A program made the translations under genes and the position numbers. Shown here piece by piece: positions 36,167 through 44,470 of a stretch of 64,000 bases of DNA (positions within the stretch are counted from its first letter, which is position 1; every line of letters begins with the position of its first letter). The DNA lies in the NCBI GenBank assembly GCA_965198325.1, contig CBDAPE010000017.1, forward strand, positions 124,001 through 188,000, in the 5' to 3' direction. The notes under the pieces are model-generated. The model ran no database searches. It was not told the origin of the DNA and saw only the letters and a program-made list of their open reading frames with translations. Source of the stretch: CBDAPE01 sp965198325 (GTDB lineage: Bacteria > Pseudomonadota > Alphaproteobacteria > UBA828 > JAPUJA01).

Positions 36167-36451
36167 TCATGCGCGATTCGCACGGCCCCGCGCTGATTCC
36201 TCGCGGATGCTCGAAACAGAGGCCTCCGGGCGGGACGGAACGGGATCATAGCCCGATCCGCCGAGCGGATGACAACGCAGAATGCGTCGGACGCTAAGCC
36301 AGCTTCCGATCAGTGGTCCACGCCGTTCAAGCGCCTCAAGCGCAAAGTCCGAGCAGGTGGGCAGGTAGCGACAGCTCGGCATCATCAGAGGCGAGATTCC
36401 GTAGCGATACCCATAAACGAGACCCTTCAACAACATGGTCAACGGATTCAT
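36167..36451 (-). CDS. yidD: Membrane protein insertion efficiency factor YidD
   Basis: A 94-residue DUF37 protein. It contains the hallmark YRYGISPLMMPSCRYLPTCS and the RCHPLGGSGYDPVP end. YidD associates with the inner membrane and aids YidC-dependent insertion. Its ATG overlaps the rnpA stop as ATGA. Confidence 0.94.
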   Translation of the reverse strand: MNPLTMLLKGLVYGYRYGISPLMMPSCRYLPTCSDFALEALERRGPLIGSWLSVRRILRCHPLGGSGYDPVPSRPEASVSSIREESARGRANRA

Positions 36452-36870
36452 GATTGAGGGCCTTCCCGAATATCCGCAGCGCCCGGCAATCCGTCGCCTG
36501 GCTTGAACGCGTCCACTCGTTTGAGTGCCGTCTCGAGGTCGTCGAGCAGGGCATCAAACGGTCGGGTCTTCGAATTAGCACGGCCAATCACGACGTAATC
36601 GTAGCCTCTCTTCGCATGGGTCGGCATCACGCGATCCGCGGCAGCGCGCAATCTTCTGCGAATGCGGTTCCGGGTCACCGAATTCCCCACCTTCTTCGTC
36701 ACCGTATAGCCGACGCGAATGTCTTTCCCGGGCGAAGGCTCACCGAATCCCCCCGCTTGTTTCCGCTCACGTGCTTGAAGCACGAGACCGGGCGCCGCCC
36801 ACTTCCGGCACTCGCGGGCCACCCGAAGGAAGTCCGATCGGTGCCGAAGCCGCGAGATCGGCCCAGACAT
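36448..36870 (-). CDS. rnpA: Ribonuclease P protein component
   Basis: A 140-residue RNase P protein subunit from the start MSGPISRLRHRSDFLRVARE; the frame extends 21 codons upstream over rpmH. The RNR motif is seen as TVTKKVGNSVTRNRIRRRLR (about residues 55-74). It helps the catalytic RNA mature tRNA 5' ends. It starts 4 bases after the rpmH stop. Confidence 0.93.
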   Translation of the reverse strand: MSGPISRLRHRSDFLRVARECRKWAAPGLVLQARERKQAGGFGEPSPGKDIRVGYTVTKKVGNSVTRNRIRRRLRAAADRVMPTHAKRGYDYVVIGRANSKTRPFDALLDDLETALKRVDAFKPGDGLPGAADIREGPQS

Positions 36871-36874
36871 CGCT

Positions 36875-37009
36875 CTATGCGGATAGGCGTTTACGCTTCT
36901 TGGCGCGGCGGCGGGCCAAAATCCTGCGTCCACCCGTCGTGGCCATGCGGGAGCGGAAGCCGTGGCGTCGTTTGCGCACCAGTACGCTCGGTTGATATGT
37001 CCGTTTCAA
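36875..37009 (-). CDS. rpmH: 50S ribosomal protein L34
   Basis: The 44-residue L34 reads MKRTYQPSVLVRKRRHGFRS, RMATTGGRRILARRR, AKKRKRLSA. It is too short for many gene callers. The start codon is TTG, not ATG; GGAG lies about ten bases before it. No ATG precedes the conserved KRTYQPS, so TTG is the only sensible start. A near-consensus promoter lies about 45 bases upstream. It leads rnpA-yidD-yidC-engB-argB. Confidence 0.95.
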   Translation of the reverse strand: MKRTYQPSVLVRKRRHGFRSRMATTGGRRILARRRAKKRKRLSA

Positions 37010-37053
37010 GGGCCCCGTCTCCGTTGCTTCTGGTGATTAGGCGAACGCTGCGC

Positions 37054-37082
37054 TGTATAGGGGTTGGCTCGCTGGAAGTCAA
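37054..37082 (-). promoter_or_regulatory. Predicted sigma-70 promoter for rpmH operon
   Basis: On the minus strand it reads TTGACT, a 17-base spacer, TATACA, the best housekeeping promoter match in the window. It points to rpmH. Confidence 0.65.
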
Positions 37083-37258
37083 TCCTGATCAACGGGTTAC
37101 GGCCTAATCGGCGCGGCTTCACGAAATCGCGGCTCCGGTAACAATGCGGTGACCAGGCCGGTCAATTCCGTGACGCTGTTGTACCATACGACCCGGTCGC
37201 AGGCACCAACCGAATCGTCGCCTCAGTGTGTCGGTGCCGACACCCTAACGGTATTGCA

Positions 37259-37984
37259 ATGGATGAATCGGTAGTCCCGACAAGCACTTTCTCGATCAGG
37301 CGATTGTGGCCTCTGGCCCTGATCGCGCTCGGCACGGGGCTATTCTTCGGGTTCGGCTTCAATCGGTATGTCGATATCGACACCCTGCGGGAACACCGTG
37401 AGGCGATACAATTGTTCGTCGATGACAAGGCTATACTGGCGATCTTAATTTATATCGCCTGCTACGTCATGGTCACGGCGGTGTCCTGTCCCGCAGCCAG
37501 CATCCTGACTCTCGTCGGCGGGTTTCTGTTCGGTGTCGTGGGCGCAACCGGCTACACCGTCGTCGGTGCGACGCTCGGCGCCACGATCGTCTTCGTGGCC
37601 GCCAAGACGTCCCTTGGCGATCAGCTTCGGTGGCGAACAACGGGCTTCCTGCGTCGCATGGAAGATGGCTTCACCGCTAATGGGTTCAGCTATCTGCTCG
37701 TCCTTCGTCTGATCCCGGTGTTCCCTTTCTGGGTGGTAAATCTGGTTCCCGCCTTCGCAGGCATGCGAATTCGGATTTTTGTCCTGGGCACCTTCATCGG
37801 CATCGTGCCGGGCACGGCGGTGTATGCATTGGCGGGGTCGGGCCTGGGCGAAATTCTGGATTCGAATGTACCGCTCAGCCTGTCGAGCATCCTCACGCCG
37901 CAGGTGATTGGCGCATTTGCCGGGCTCGCCGTTCTGTCTTTGCTTCCAGTCGTCTATAAGAAGCTTAAAGGGAGAGGCGGCTAA
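37259..37984 (+). CDS. VTT-domain (TVP38/TMEM64, DedA-like) membrane protein
   Basis: A 241-residue protein with about six membrane segments. The conserved VTT core is visible: SCPAASILTLVGGFLFGVVG, then GATLGATIVFVAAKTSLGD, and LRLIPVFPFWVVNLVPAFAG with the Pro/Asn/Gly pattern of the family. The start is MDESVVPTST; a GTG 11 codons earlier is possible. It is followed after 21 bases by a flavin oxidoreductase; this pairing recurs in many bacteria. The molecular role of bacterial VTT proteins is unsettled (lipid scramblase activity is known for relatives). Confidence 0.88.
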   Translation: MDESVVPTSTFSIRRLWPLALIALGTGLFFGFGFNRYVDIDTLREHREAIQLFVDDKAILAILIYIACYVMVTAVSCPAASILTLVGGFLFGVVGATGYTVVGATLGATIVFVAAKTSLGDQLRWRTTGFLRRMEDGFTANGFSYLLVLRLIPVFPFWVVNLVPAFAGMRIRIFVLGTFIGIVPGTAVYALAGSGLGEILDSNVPLSLSSILTPQVIGAFAGLAVLSLLPVVYKKLKGRGG

Positions 37985-38005
37985 CGCCGGAACGGGGGAC
38001 ACAAT

Positions 38006-39430
38006 ATGGTAGACCGTCTCAACCCGGACATCTGCGTAATCGGGGCGGGCTCTGGCGGCTTGTCCGTCGCTGCCGGTGCGAGCCAGATGGGCGCGCGCGT
38101 CGTCTTGATCGAACAACACCAAATGGGCGGAGAATGCCTCTATACGGGCTGCATTCCATCCAAGGCACTGCTCGCAGCGGCCAAAACGGCCCAGACTGTG
38201 CGTAACGCGTCCCAGTTCGGGGTTGCGACGGCCAGGGCCCAAATCGATTTTCTTGGGGTGTATGACCACGTCGAAGCCGTAATAGCCGATATCGCACCAC
38301 AGGATTCCGTTAAGCGGTATGAGGGGCTTGGGGTGACGATCCTAAATTCGGCGGCTCGATTTACAGGGCCCCGGGAGCTCGTGACGGGTGAAACGGTTGT
38401 CCGAGCGCGGCGTTTCGTCATCGCGACCGGCTCGTTGCCGGTCGTCCCGGCGATACCGGGCCTCGATCAGGTTCCCTACTTCACGAACGAGAGCCTGTTT
38501 CGCGCCCGGATCGAGCCCGAACATCTGGTCGTCGTCGGCGGCGGACCGATCGGTGTCGAACTCTCGCAGGCTTATCGTCGACTGGGAGCGCGGGTAACGC
38601 TGCTCGAGGCGGATCGCATCCTGTCGGCGGACGATCCCGAGCCCGTTGCAATTGTCGCGGACCGGCTGGTGGCTGAAGGTGTCGATCTGCGCGAGGGCGC
38701 AATGGTGACGGCCGTGGCACCCGAAGGTGCGGGGGTCGCAGTCCATTTTAATCAGGCCGGCCATGACGACTGCGTAACCGGTTCCCACCTCCTCGTTGCG
38801 ATCGGTCGGCGCGCCAATCTTGAGAGACTCAATCTGAAAGCCGCGGGAATCGAGGCAAACACTGGCGGCATCACGGTCGACGCCCGATTGCGCACCGCCA
38901 ACCGGCGAATCTTCGCAATCGGAGATGCGACAGGACCCTACCGCTTCACCCATATGGCCAACTATCAAGCGGGTATCGTGATCCGGAATGTCCTGTTCCG
39001 ACTCCCCGCAACGGTCGATTACGGTGCGATCCCCTGGGTCACCTACACCGATCCCGAGCTTGCCCACGTCGGTTTATCGCTCGAAGCGGCCCGGGCGACC
39101 GGGCGGGCCGTCCGGGTTCTGCGCTGGCCCTTCGATGAAAACGACCGCGCGACGGTAGAGCACTCGGCCGACGGGCTGGTCAAGGCAATCGTTACGGAAA
39201 AGGGCCGCGTTCTGGGCGCGTCGATCGTTGGCGCGGACGCGGGGGAACTGATCGAAGTCTGGGGGCTTGCGATCAGTCGCGGCCTTGGGGTTTCGGCGCT
39301 GGCCAGCCTCATCGTGCCCTATCCGACTTTGAGTGAGGCTAACAAGCGAGCGGCCGCAAGTTTTTATTCCCCGACGCTGTTCGGCAATCGGACCCGAGCC
39401 CTGGTCCGCTTTCTTGCGCGCTTCGGGTGA
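38006..39430 (+). CDS. FAD-dependent disulfide oxidoreductase (dihydrolipoamide dehydrogenase / MerA-like)
   Basis: A 474-residue class I pyridine nucleotide-disulfide oxidoreductase. FAD-binding CVIGAGSGGLSVAAGASQMG (10-29), redox pair Cys44/Cys49 in GGECLYTGCIPSK, NAD(P)-binding VVVGGGPIGVELSQAYRRLG and IFAIGDATG are all present. At the C-terminus the catalytic His of lipoamide dehydrogenase is Tyr439 (in PYPTLSE), as in mercuric reductase, but the C-terminal vicinal cysteines of MerA are absent. It is therefore unlikely to be a true E3; the substrate is unknown. The GGGGGA ribosome-binding site is good. It lies between the VTT protein and a sensor kinase. Confidence 0.85.
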   Translation: MVDRLNPDICVIGAGSGGLSVAAGASQMGARVVLIEQHQMGGECLYTGCIPSKALLAAAKTAQTVRNASQFGVATARAQIDFLGVYDHVEAVIADIAPQDSVKRYEGLGVTILNSAARFTGPRELVTGETVVRARRFVIATGSLPVVPAIPGLDQVPYFTNESLFRARIEPEHLVVVGGGPIGVELSQAYRRLGARVTLLEADRILSADDPEPVAIVADRLVAEGVDLREGAMVTAVAPEGAGVAVHFNQAGHDDCVTGSHLLVAIGRRANLERLNLKAAGIEANTGGITVDARLRTANRRIFAIGDATGPYRFTHMANYQAGIVIRNVLFRLPATVDYGAIPWVTYTDPELAHVGLSLEAARATGRAVRVLRWPFDENDRATVEHSADGLVKAIVTEKGRVLGASIVGADAGELIEVWGLAISRGLGVSALASLIVPYPTLSEANKRAAASFYSPTLFGNRTRALVRFLARFG

Positions 39431-39444
39431 ACTAGGCTAGCGCC

Positions 39445-40920
39445 ATGACAAGGTCCGGAACCACTCTCGGCTGGATCAGCAGCAGCCTTTCGTCACGCCT
39501 GCTACTTCTGACCATCGTCTTCGTCATGCTGGGCGAGGTGATGATCTATGTTCCGTCAATCGCGCGCTACCGTCTGGTCTATCTCGAAGAGCGCATCGCC
39601 GCGTCACGCCTTGCGGCGATCGCCGTCGAAGCGGCGCCCGGCAATATCGCAAGTGGTTGCTTGGAGACACCCGAGACGGAACGCTGTCGATCCCTGCCGG
39701 CAACGACGGTAAGCCCCGAACTTGGGAAATCGCTCCTCTCCCATGCGCGGGTCGAGGCGATAGCCCTTCACCGGCCATACGGCAAGGCGATGATTCTCAA
39801 GGGCGACATGCCGCCCCACGTGGATGCCACGTTCGACTTGCGCGATGCGCATCCGATTGGGCTTATCGGCGACGCTTTTGACACCCTGTTCAGCGGCGGT
39901 GACCGGCATATTCAGGTCATGGCCGATTCCCCGATGGACGATAAGGGAATTGTCGTCGAAGTCGTGTTGAGCGAACGGGCCCTCCACGCGGGCATGGTCG
40001 ATTACTCCAACCGCATCCTAACGCTCTCCGTCGTCTTGGCACTCGCGACGGCCGTTCTGGTGTTCCTCAGCCTGCATTTCCTCATGGTTCGCCCGATGCG
40101 TCGGATTACCGCAAGCATGGTGGCCTTTCGCGAACGTCCCGAAGACGAGGCGGGCGCGATGACGCCGACGCGGCGTGTGGACGAAATCGGCGTCGCCGAG
40201 CGGGAACTCGCAGTCATGCAGGCGCAATTGCGCCGGGCGCTTAGCCAGAAGGCACGCTTGGCCACGCTTGGTGAGGCTGTGAGCAAGATCAATCACGATC
40301 TGCGAAATATGCTGGCGACGGTTTCCGTGGTTTCCGAGCGGCTTGCGCAGGTGGAGGATCCGGAGGTCCAGCGGGTCACGCCGCGCCTTTATCAAGCGAT
40401 CGATCGGGCTTTCGATTTCTGCACCCAGACTCTCAGCTTTGCGCGCGCCGAGGAGACCCAACTCGACAGAGAGCGCTTCGTATTACGCGATCTTGTCGAT
40501 GAAGTTCGCGATGGCTTGCCGACCTCGGAGGACCCGACCTTCATCTGGATCAACGCCGTCGCGTCCGGGTTCGAAGTCGAAGCCGGTCGCGATCAATTGT
40601 TCCGAGCCTTGAGCAACCTTGGACACAACGCCGTCGAAGCCTTGCAGGGCCGGCAAGGCCGCGATGGCCATATCGAGGTTTCGGCGCGGCGGGAGTCGGA
40701 CGGAAGCGTGACCATCGATATGGCCGACAATGGCCCTGGGCTCTCGGCTGTCGCGCGTGAGCACCTCTTTGAACCTTTCGCGGGTTCGGTAAAGAGTGGC
40801 GGAACGGGCCTCGGTCTCGTCATTGCCCGAGACCTGTTGCGGGCTCACAGCGGCGACGTGGACCTCGTCAAGAGCGATTCAGAAGGCAGCCTGTTCCGGC
40901 TTCGTCTGCCTGGCGCCTGA
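39445..40920 (+). CDS. Membrane sensor histidine kinase
   Basis: A 491-residue kinase with two membrane helices (about 17-36 and 190-214) bounding a periplasmic sensor of about 150 residues containing a Cys pair (Cys72, Cys81). HAMP region (about 215-268), HisKA with His284 in KINHDLRNML, and HATPase with FRALSNLGHNAVEAL, DNGPGL and GGTGLGLVIA follow. The start ATG is 14 bases after the oxidoreductase stop. No response regulator gene is adjacent, so its partner lies elsewhere. Confidence 0.89.
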   Translation: MTRSGTTLGWISSSLSSRLLLLTIVFVMLGEVMIYVPSIARYRLVYLEERIAASRLAAIAVEAAPGNIASGCLETPETERCRSLPATTVSPELGKSLLSHARVEAIALHRPYGKAMILKGDMPPHVDATFDLRDAHPIGLIGDAFDTLFSGGDRHIQVMADSPMDDKGIVVEVVLSERALHAGMVDYSNRILTLSVVLALATAVLVFLSLHFLMVRPMRRITASMVAFRERPEDEAGAMTPTRRVDEIGVAERELAVMQAQLRRALSQKARLATLGEAVSKINHDLRNMLATVSVVSERLAQVEDPEVQRVTPRLYQAIDRAFDFCTQTLSFARAEETQLDRERFVLRDLVDEVRDGLPTSEDPTFIWINAVASGFEVEAGRDQLFRALSNLGHNAVEALQGRQGRDGHIEVSARRESDGSVTIDMADNGPGLSAVAREHLFEPFAGSVKSGGTGLGLVIARDLLRAHSGDVDLVKSDSEGSLFRLRLPGA

Positions 40921-41017
40921 GCGTCGTTCCCGGTGGGATTTATTAGGCTGATCTTAACCAATAACGGCTAGCTTTGGTTCTACCTAAAAAGTTATTGCAA
41001 AACCGTGGAGCCGTCCC

Positions 41018-41377
41018 ATGGCGACAAACCCCGCTCAAGCGGTTGAGGTTGACGAATCGGAAGCGATGGTCGAGGTTGAAACCCTTGATTCTTTGGCCGA
41101 AAATGCCGTTCGAGACCTAATCGGGAGCCTGCCGGATCGCCTTGCAGAGAGTCACCCGGTAGATATCCGGTTGAGCATCCCGCTGGGCTTCGAACGCTAT
41201 TTCCTGACGATCGCCGTGGGCTAGGAGCCACGCCGCTCGGAACGCCGGCTGCGGGATCGTTTCTATTATCCACTGTTTACACTGGGTAACGCCCTGTTCA
41301 TGGGAATGACGACGATTATTTGCGTGGTATCCGCAATTCTCGGGCTGCTTGCGTTCAGCTCGATCGTCGAATTCTAG
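41018..41377 (+). pseudogene. Small membrane protein split by in-frame amber codon
   Basis: The first 68 codons read MATNPAQAVEVDESEAMVEV to RYFLTIAVG and stop at TAG 41222-41224. The same frame continues EPRRSERRLRDRFYYPLFTL, one hydrophobic helix (about GMTTIICVVSAILGLLAF), SSIVEF and TAG at 41375-41377. Together this is a coherent 119-residue protein: an acidic soluble start, a basic hinge and a C-terminal membrane anchor. A single substitution would restore it. The family is not recognised. It follows the sensor kinase by 97 bases. Confidence 0.6.
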
Positions 41378-41392
41378 CGTTCCCGTCGCCGT

Positions 41393-42580
41393 TCAGTCCA
41401 ACCCGACCACCAGACATTTCAGATACGCCGACTCCGGCAATTCCGGATGGATCGGATGATCCGCGCCCGCACCGGCGCGACGCAGGACTCGCCCGCTTCG
41501 CCCTGCATCGCCCAAGCCCCGGGCCACCACCTCGAAGAAGTCCGCCTCGGGGACATTGTGCGAGCAACACGCCATCATGAGAACACCCTCCCGCTCAACG
41601 AGGGCGGCGGTCTGGCGGACCAGTTTACGATAAGCCCGCAAGGCCGCCTTCAGATCGCGCTTGGATGCGGCAAACGACGGCGGATCCGCAATCACGATGT
41701 CGAACTTTTCGTTCTGGCCGGCGAACTCCGACAAGCGGTCGAACAGCTTGGCCCGTTCGAACCGGCTATACCCAGCCACGCCGTTATGCTCGGCAGCCCG
41801 GTGGGCAAGATCAAGGGCCGGTCCCGAGCTGTCGATTCCCAGAACCTCCCTCGCTCCGGCGAGAGCCGTCTGTAGGGCAAAGCCGCCCGCGTTGCAAAAG
41901 AGGTCGAGAACCCGGCAATTATTGGCCAGCCGAGCCACGAAAGCACGATTGTCGCGCTGGTCGAAATACCAACCCGTCTTCTGACCCGATTCCAGATCCG
42001 CAAAGAACGTCGCGCTACCCTCGACGAGCTCGATCGGCCCATCGAGTGTGCCTTTCGCGATACGGACATAGCGCTCGAGTCCTTCGATCTCCCGAGCCCG
42101 GGTGTCGGCGCGGATGACGACCGTTTTCGGTGTTAATACAGCGTCAAGCGCATCGAGCAGGTCGGGAAGGTTGCGTTCCATGCCCGCGCTGTTGACTTGC
42201 AGCACAAGTGCATCACCGTAGCGATCGACGATAAGGCCCGGAAATCCATCAGCCTCCGAATGGATGAGGCGGTAATAAGATGCCTCATACAGGCGCTCCC
42301 GAATCGTAAGGGCCCGCTTGAAGCGCGATTTCCAGAAATCCCTGTCGATGCTCTCGCCCGGATCGTGCGTGATCAGTCGGGCGGCGATCAGGGAATGAGG
42401 GTTGAAACTTGCGATGCCCAGCCGCTTGCCGTTCGCCTCGGCCAGCCAGACAAGGCCGCCTGAATCGAGCGAGCGGGCCATCTCGTCCATGGCGATCTCG
42501 TTGGAATAGATCCACGGATGGCCGTGGCGCAGGCGCCGGCTTTTTCCCGATTGCAATGTGATAATGGGACGGTCAACCAT
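41393..42580 (-). CDS. rlmI: 23S rRNA cytosine-C5 methyltransferase, RlmI type
   Basis: A 395-residue SAM-dependent RNA methyltransferase. An N-terminal PUA-like domain (about 5-80) contains RRLRHGHPWIYSNEI. A central domain follows, then the Rossmann core with VLDLFCNAGGFALQTALAGA (SAM site) and IVIADPPSFAASK (catalytic NPP/DPP-type motif). The Cys in MMACCSHNV is the likely catalytic thiol. RlmI methylates C1962 in E. coli; the exact target here is inferred. Confidence 0.86.
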   Translation of the reverse strand: MVDRPIITLQSGKSRRLRHGHPWIYSNEIAMDEMARSLDSGGLVWLAEANGKRLGIASFNPHSLIAARLITHDPGESIDRDFWKSRFKRALTIRERLYEASYYRLIHSEADGFPGLIVDRYGDALVLQVNSAGMERNLPDLLDALDAVLTPKTVVIRADTRAREIEGLERYVRIAKGTLDGPIELVEGSATFFADLESGQKTGWYFDQRDNRAFVARLANNCRVLDLFCNAGGFALQTALAGAREVLGIDSSGPALDLAHRAAEHNGVAGYSRFERAKLFDRLSEFAGQNEKFDIVIADPPSFAASKRDLKAALRAYRKLVRQTAALVEREGVLMMACCSHNVPEADFFEVVARGLGDAGRSGRVLRRAGAGADHPIHPELPESAYLKCLVVGLD

Positions 42581-42633
42581 GGCACACCCGTCAAGAATTG
42601 GCGTCGCAATTGGCTGGGATTGCCGGTCGCCGC

Positions 42634-44427
42634 CTAATCGCCGCGCGCCACGCCCTCGCCGCGCGGATCGGAACCACCCACGAGACCCGTGGGCGTTACG
42701 GCGACACCTTGCAAATTGCTGTGATAGGTCTTTACCTTGACCTCGTGGCCCATTGCCTTGAGCGGCGCCTCAAGCGCTGCCAGCGGACTGTCCTCTTCGA
42801 GCGCAATGAATCCACGCCAGTTCGAATGGCGGGGCAGAGAGATCGCGGCCTGCATGTCGAAACCCCAATCGAGCACTGCAACCAGGGTCTGGAGCACGTA
42901 GGTAATAATCAAGGGGCCGCCCGGTGAGCCGAGCGTCATCACGAGTTTGCCTTCGCCGTCGAGCACAAGGGTGGGCGACATGGAAGAGCGCGGCCGTTTG
43001 CCGCTTTGGACCCGGTTGGCGATCGGTCGCCCGTCGCGTTCCGGCCGGAAAGAGAAGTCAGTCAGCTGTTGGTTGAGCAGAAAGCCCCGCACCATAAGCC
43101 GTGAACCGAATGCCTGCTCGATGCTGCTCGTCAGGGCAACCGCGTTACCGTCGCCATCGATGATCGAGAAATGCGTCGTTGTCGGCGATTCCGTGCTTGG
43201 ATCGGGATCGGCAATCAGGGCTGCGGCGGCAAGCCGACCGTCTTTGGCGGCACTGCCTGTGGGCACCTTTGGCGGCGTGCCGCTAGACACCGTATCCATC
43301 GCCCTGTTGGGGTCGATCAAGTCGGCCCGCTCGGCCAAATAGACGGGATCAAGCAACCCGTTGACGGGCACCGCAACGAAATCGGCATCCGCCATATAGC
43401 GTCCCCGGTCGGCGTACGCGAGCCGGCTGGCCTCGGAGATCAGATGGACCGCCTCGAGCGAACCGGGGCCCAGCGTCGCGAGATCGAAAGATTCCAGAAT
43501 GCCCAGAATCTGAAGCACGGTCAGGCCGCCCGAAGTAGACGGCCCCATACCGCAGACGGTCCATTGACGGTAGCCGCTACATACGGGGTCGCGCCGTTTT
43601 GCCGCGTAATTCGCGAGATCTGCCTCGGTCATTAGGCCGGGATTGTCCTCCGCCCCTTGTACCGTGGCAACGATATCGCGGGCAATGGAACCGGTATAAA
43701 ATGCATTGGCGCCATCCGCCGCGACTGTCCGCAGGGCTGTGGCGAACTCGGGGTTGGCCAGCCGGGTTCCTGCCGTCCTGGGTTCGCCCGATTCGTCGAA
43801 GAAATAAGTCCGGGTTGGGCCATAGCGGTCGAGTGCCTTGGCCCGGGCAATGGCTACGGCAAGCTTCGGCGAGATGAGGAACCCATCCTCGGCGAGCGCA
43901 GTAGCCGGATCGAACAGCGCCGCCCAAGGGCGCCTGCCGTGATCGGCATGCGCCATCTCGAGCAGCCGGAGTGTGCCAGGTATGCCGACAGCCCGACCGC
44001 CGATCAGAGCGTCGTAAAAGCCCATGGGCTCGCCGTCGGGCCCTAGGAATAGATCGGGTCCGGCTGCGGCGGGCGCCGTTTCCCGCCCGTCATAGCTGCT
44101 GATCGTCCCGCTTGCAGCGTCGTAATAGAGCAGGAACGCGCCGCCGCCAATCCCGGAATTCTGTGGTTCAACGAGGTTCAGTACAAGCTGAACGGCAACC
44201 GCTGCGTCGATCGCGTTGCCGCCTGCACGCAATATTTCGAGACCCGCTTCCACGGCGCGCTCGTCCGCTGCCGCGACCATGTAATGATCGGCGGAATTTT
44301 CCCCGCTGTTACTGCCTCTCGCAAGCGTGGCCGACGACAAGGTGGATGCGATAACAAGAACGGCCAAGCTGGCCGAAGCCAGCAAGGCCGGTCCGGGTCG
44401 GTTCCTGAGAATTGACCTTTGCAACAT
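42634..44427 (-). CDS. ggt: Gamma-glutamyltransferase
   Basis: A 597-residue N-terminal nucleophile hydrolase, exported to the periplasm (signal-like helix about residues 13-36). It is made as one chain and self-cleaves before the TTHFS motif (Thr417 is the predicted nucleophile) into large and small subunits. GNAIDAAVAVQL, PQNSGIGGGAFLL and the oxyanion residues in LGSPGG are present. It cleaves gamma-glutamyl bonds such as in glutathione. It ends 53 bases upstream, in map terms, of the RlmI gene and follows the lipoprotein gene on the same strand. Confidence 0.94.
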   Translation of the reverse strand: MLQRSILRNRPGPALLASASLAVLVIASTLSSATLARGSNSGENSADHYMVAAADERAVEAGLEILRAGGNAIDAAVAVQLVLNLVEPQNSGIGGGAFLLYYDAASGTISSYDGRETAPAAAGPDLFLGPDGEPMGFYDALIGGRAVGIPGTLRLLEMAHADHGRRPWAALFDPATALAEDGFLISPKLAVAIARAKALDRYGPTRTYFFDESGEPRTAGTRLANPEFATALRTVAADGANAFYTGSIARDIVATVQGAEDNPGLMTEADLANYAAKRRDPVCSGYRQWTVCGMGPSTSGGLTVLQILGILESFDLATLGPGSLEAVHLISEASRLAYADRGRYMADADFVAVPVNGLLDPVYLAERADLIDPNRAMDTVSSGTPPKVPTGSAAKDGRLAAAALIADPDPSTESPTTTHFSIIDGDGNAVALTSSIEQAFGSRLMVRGFLLNQQLTDFSFRPERDGRPIANRVQSGKRPRSSMSPTLVLDGEGKLVMTLGSPGGPLIITYVLQTLVAVLDWGFDMQAAISLPRHSNWRGFIALEEDSPLAALEAPLKAMGHEVKVKTYHSNLQGVAVTPTGLVGGSDPRGEGVARGD

Positions 44428-44470
44428 TACGGAAGCTCGCCCCGCTCGCCCGCCGTCGTGCAGACTGTCC

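Noticed and set aside
36875..37258. Chromosome origin next to rpmH
   Set aside because: dnaA is absent, and I see no run of DnaA boxes or an AT-rich unwinding stretch; the region fits a divergent promoter.
25928..41224. Pyrrolysine or reassigned amber codon explaining both in-frame TAGs
   Set aside because: TAG also ends several intact genes here (leuC, both yejA copies, the GGDEF gene), and neither split protein is a methylamine methyltransferase. Two independent mutations or errors are simpler.
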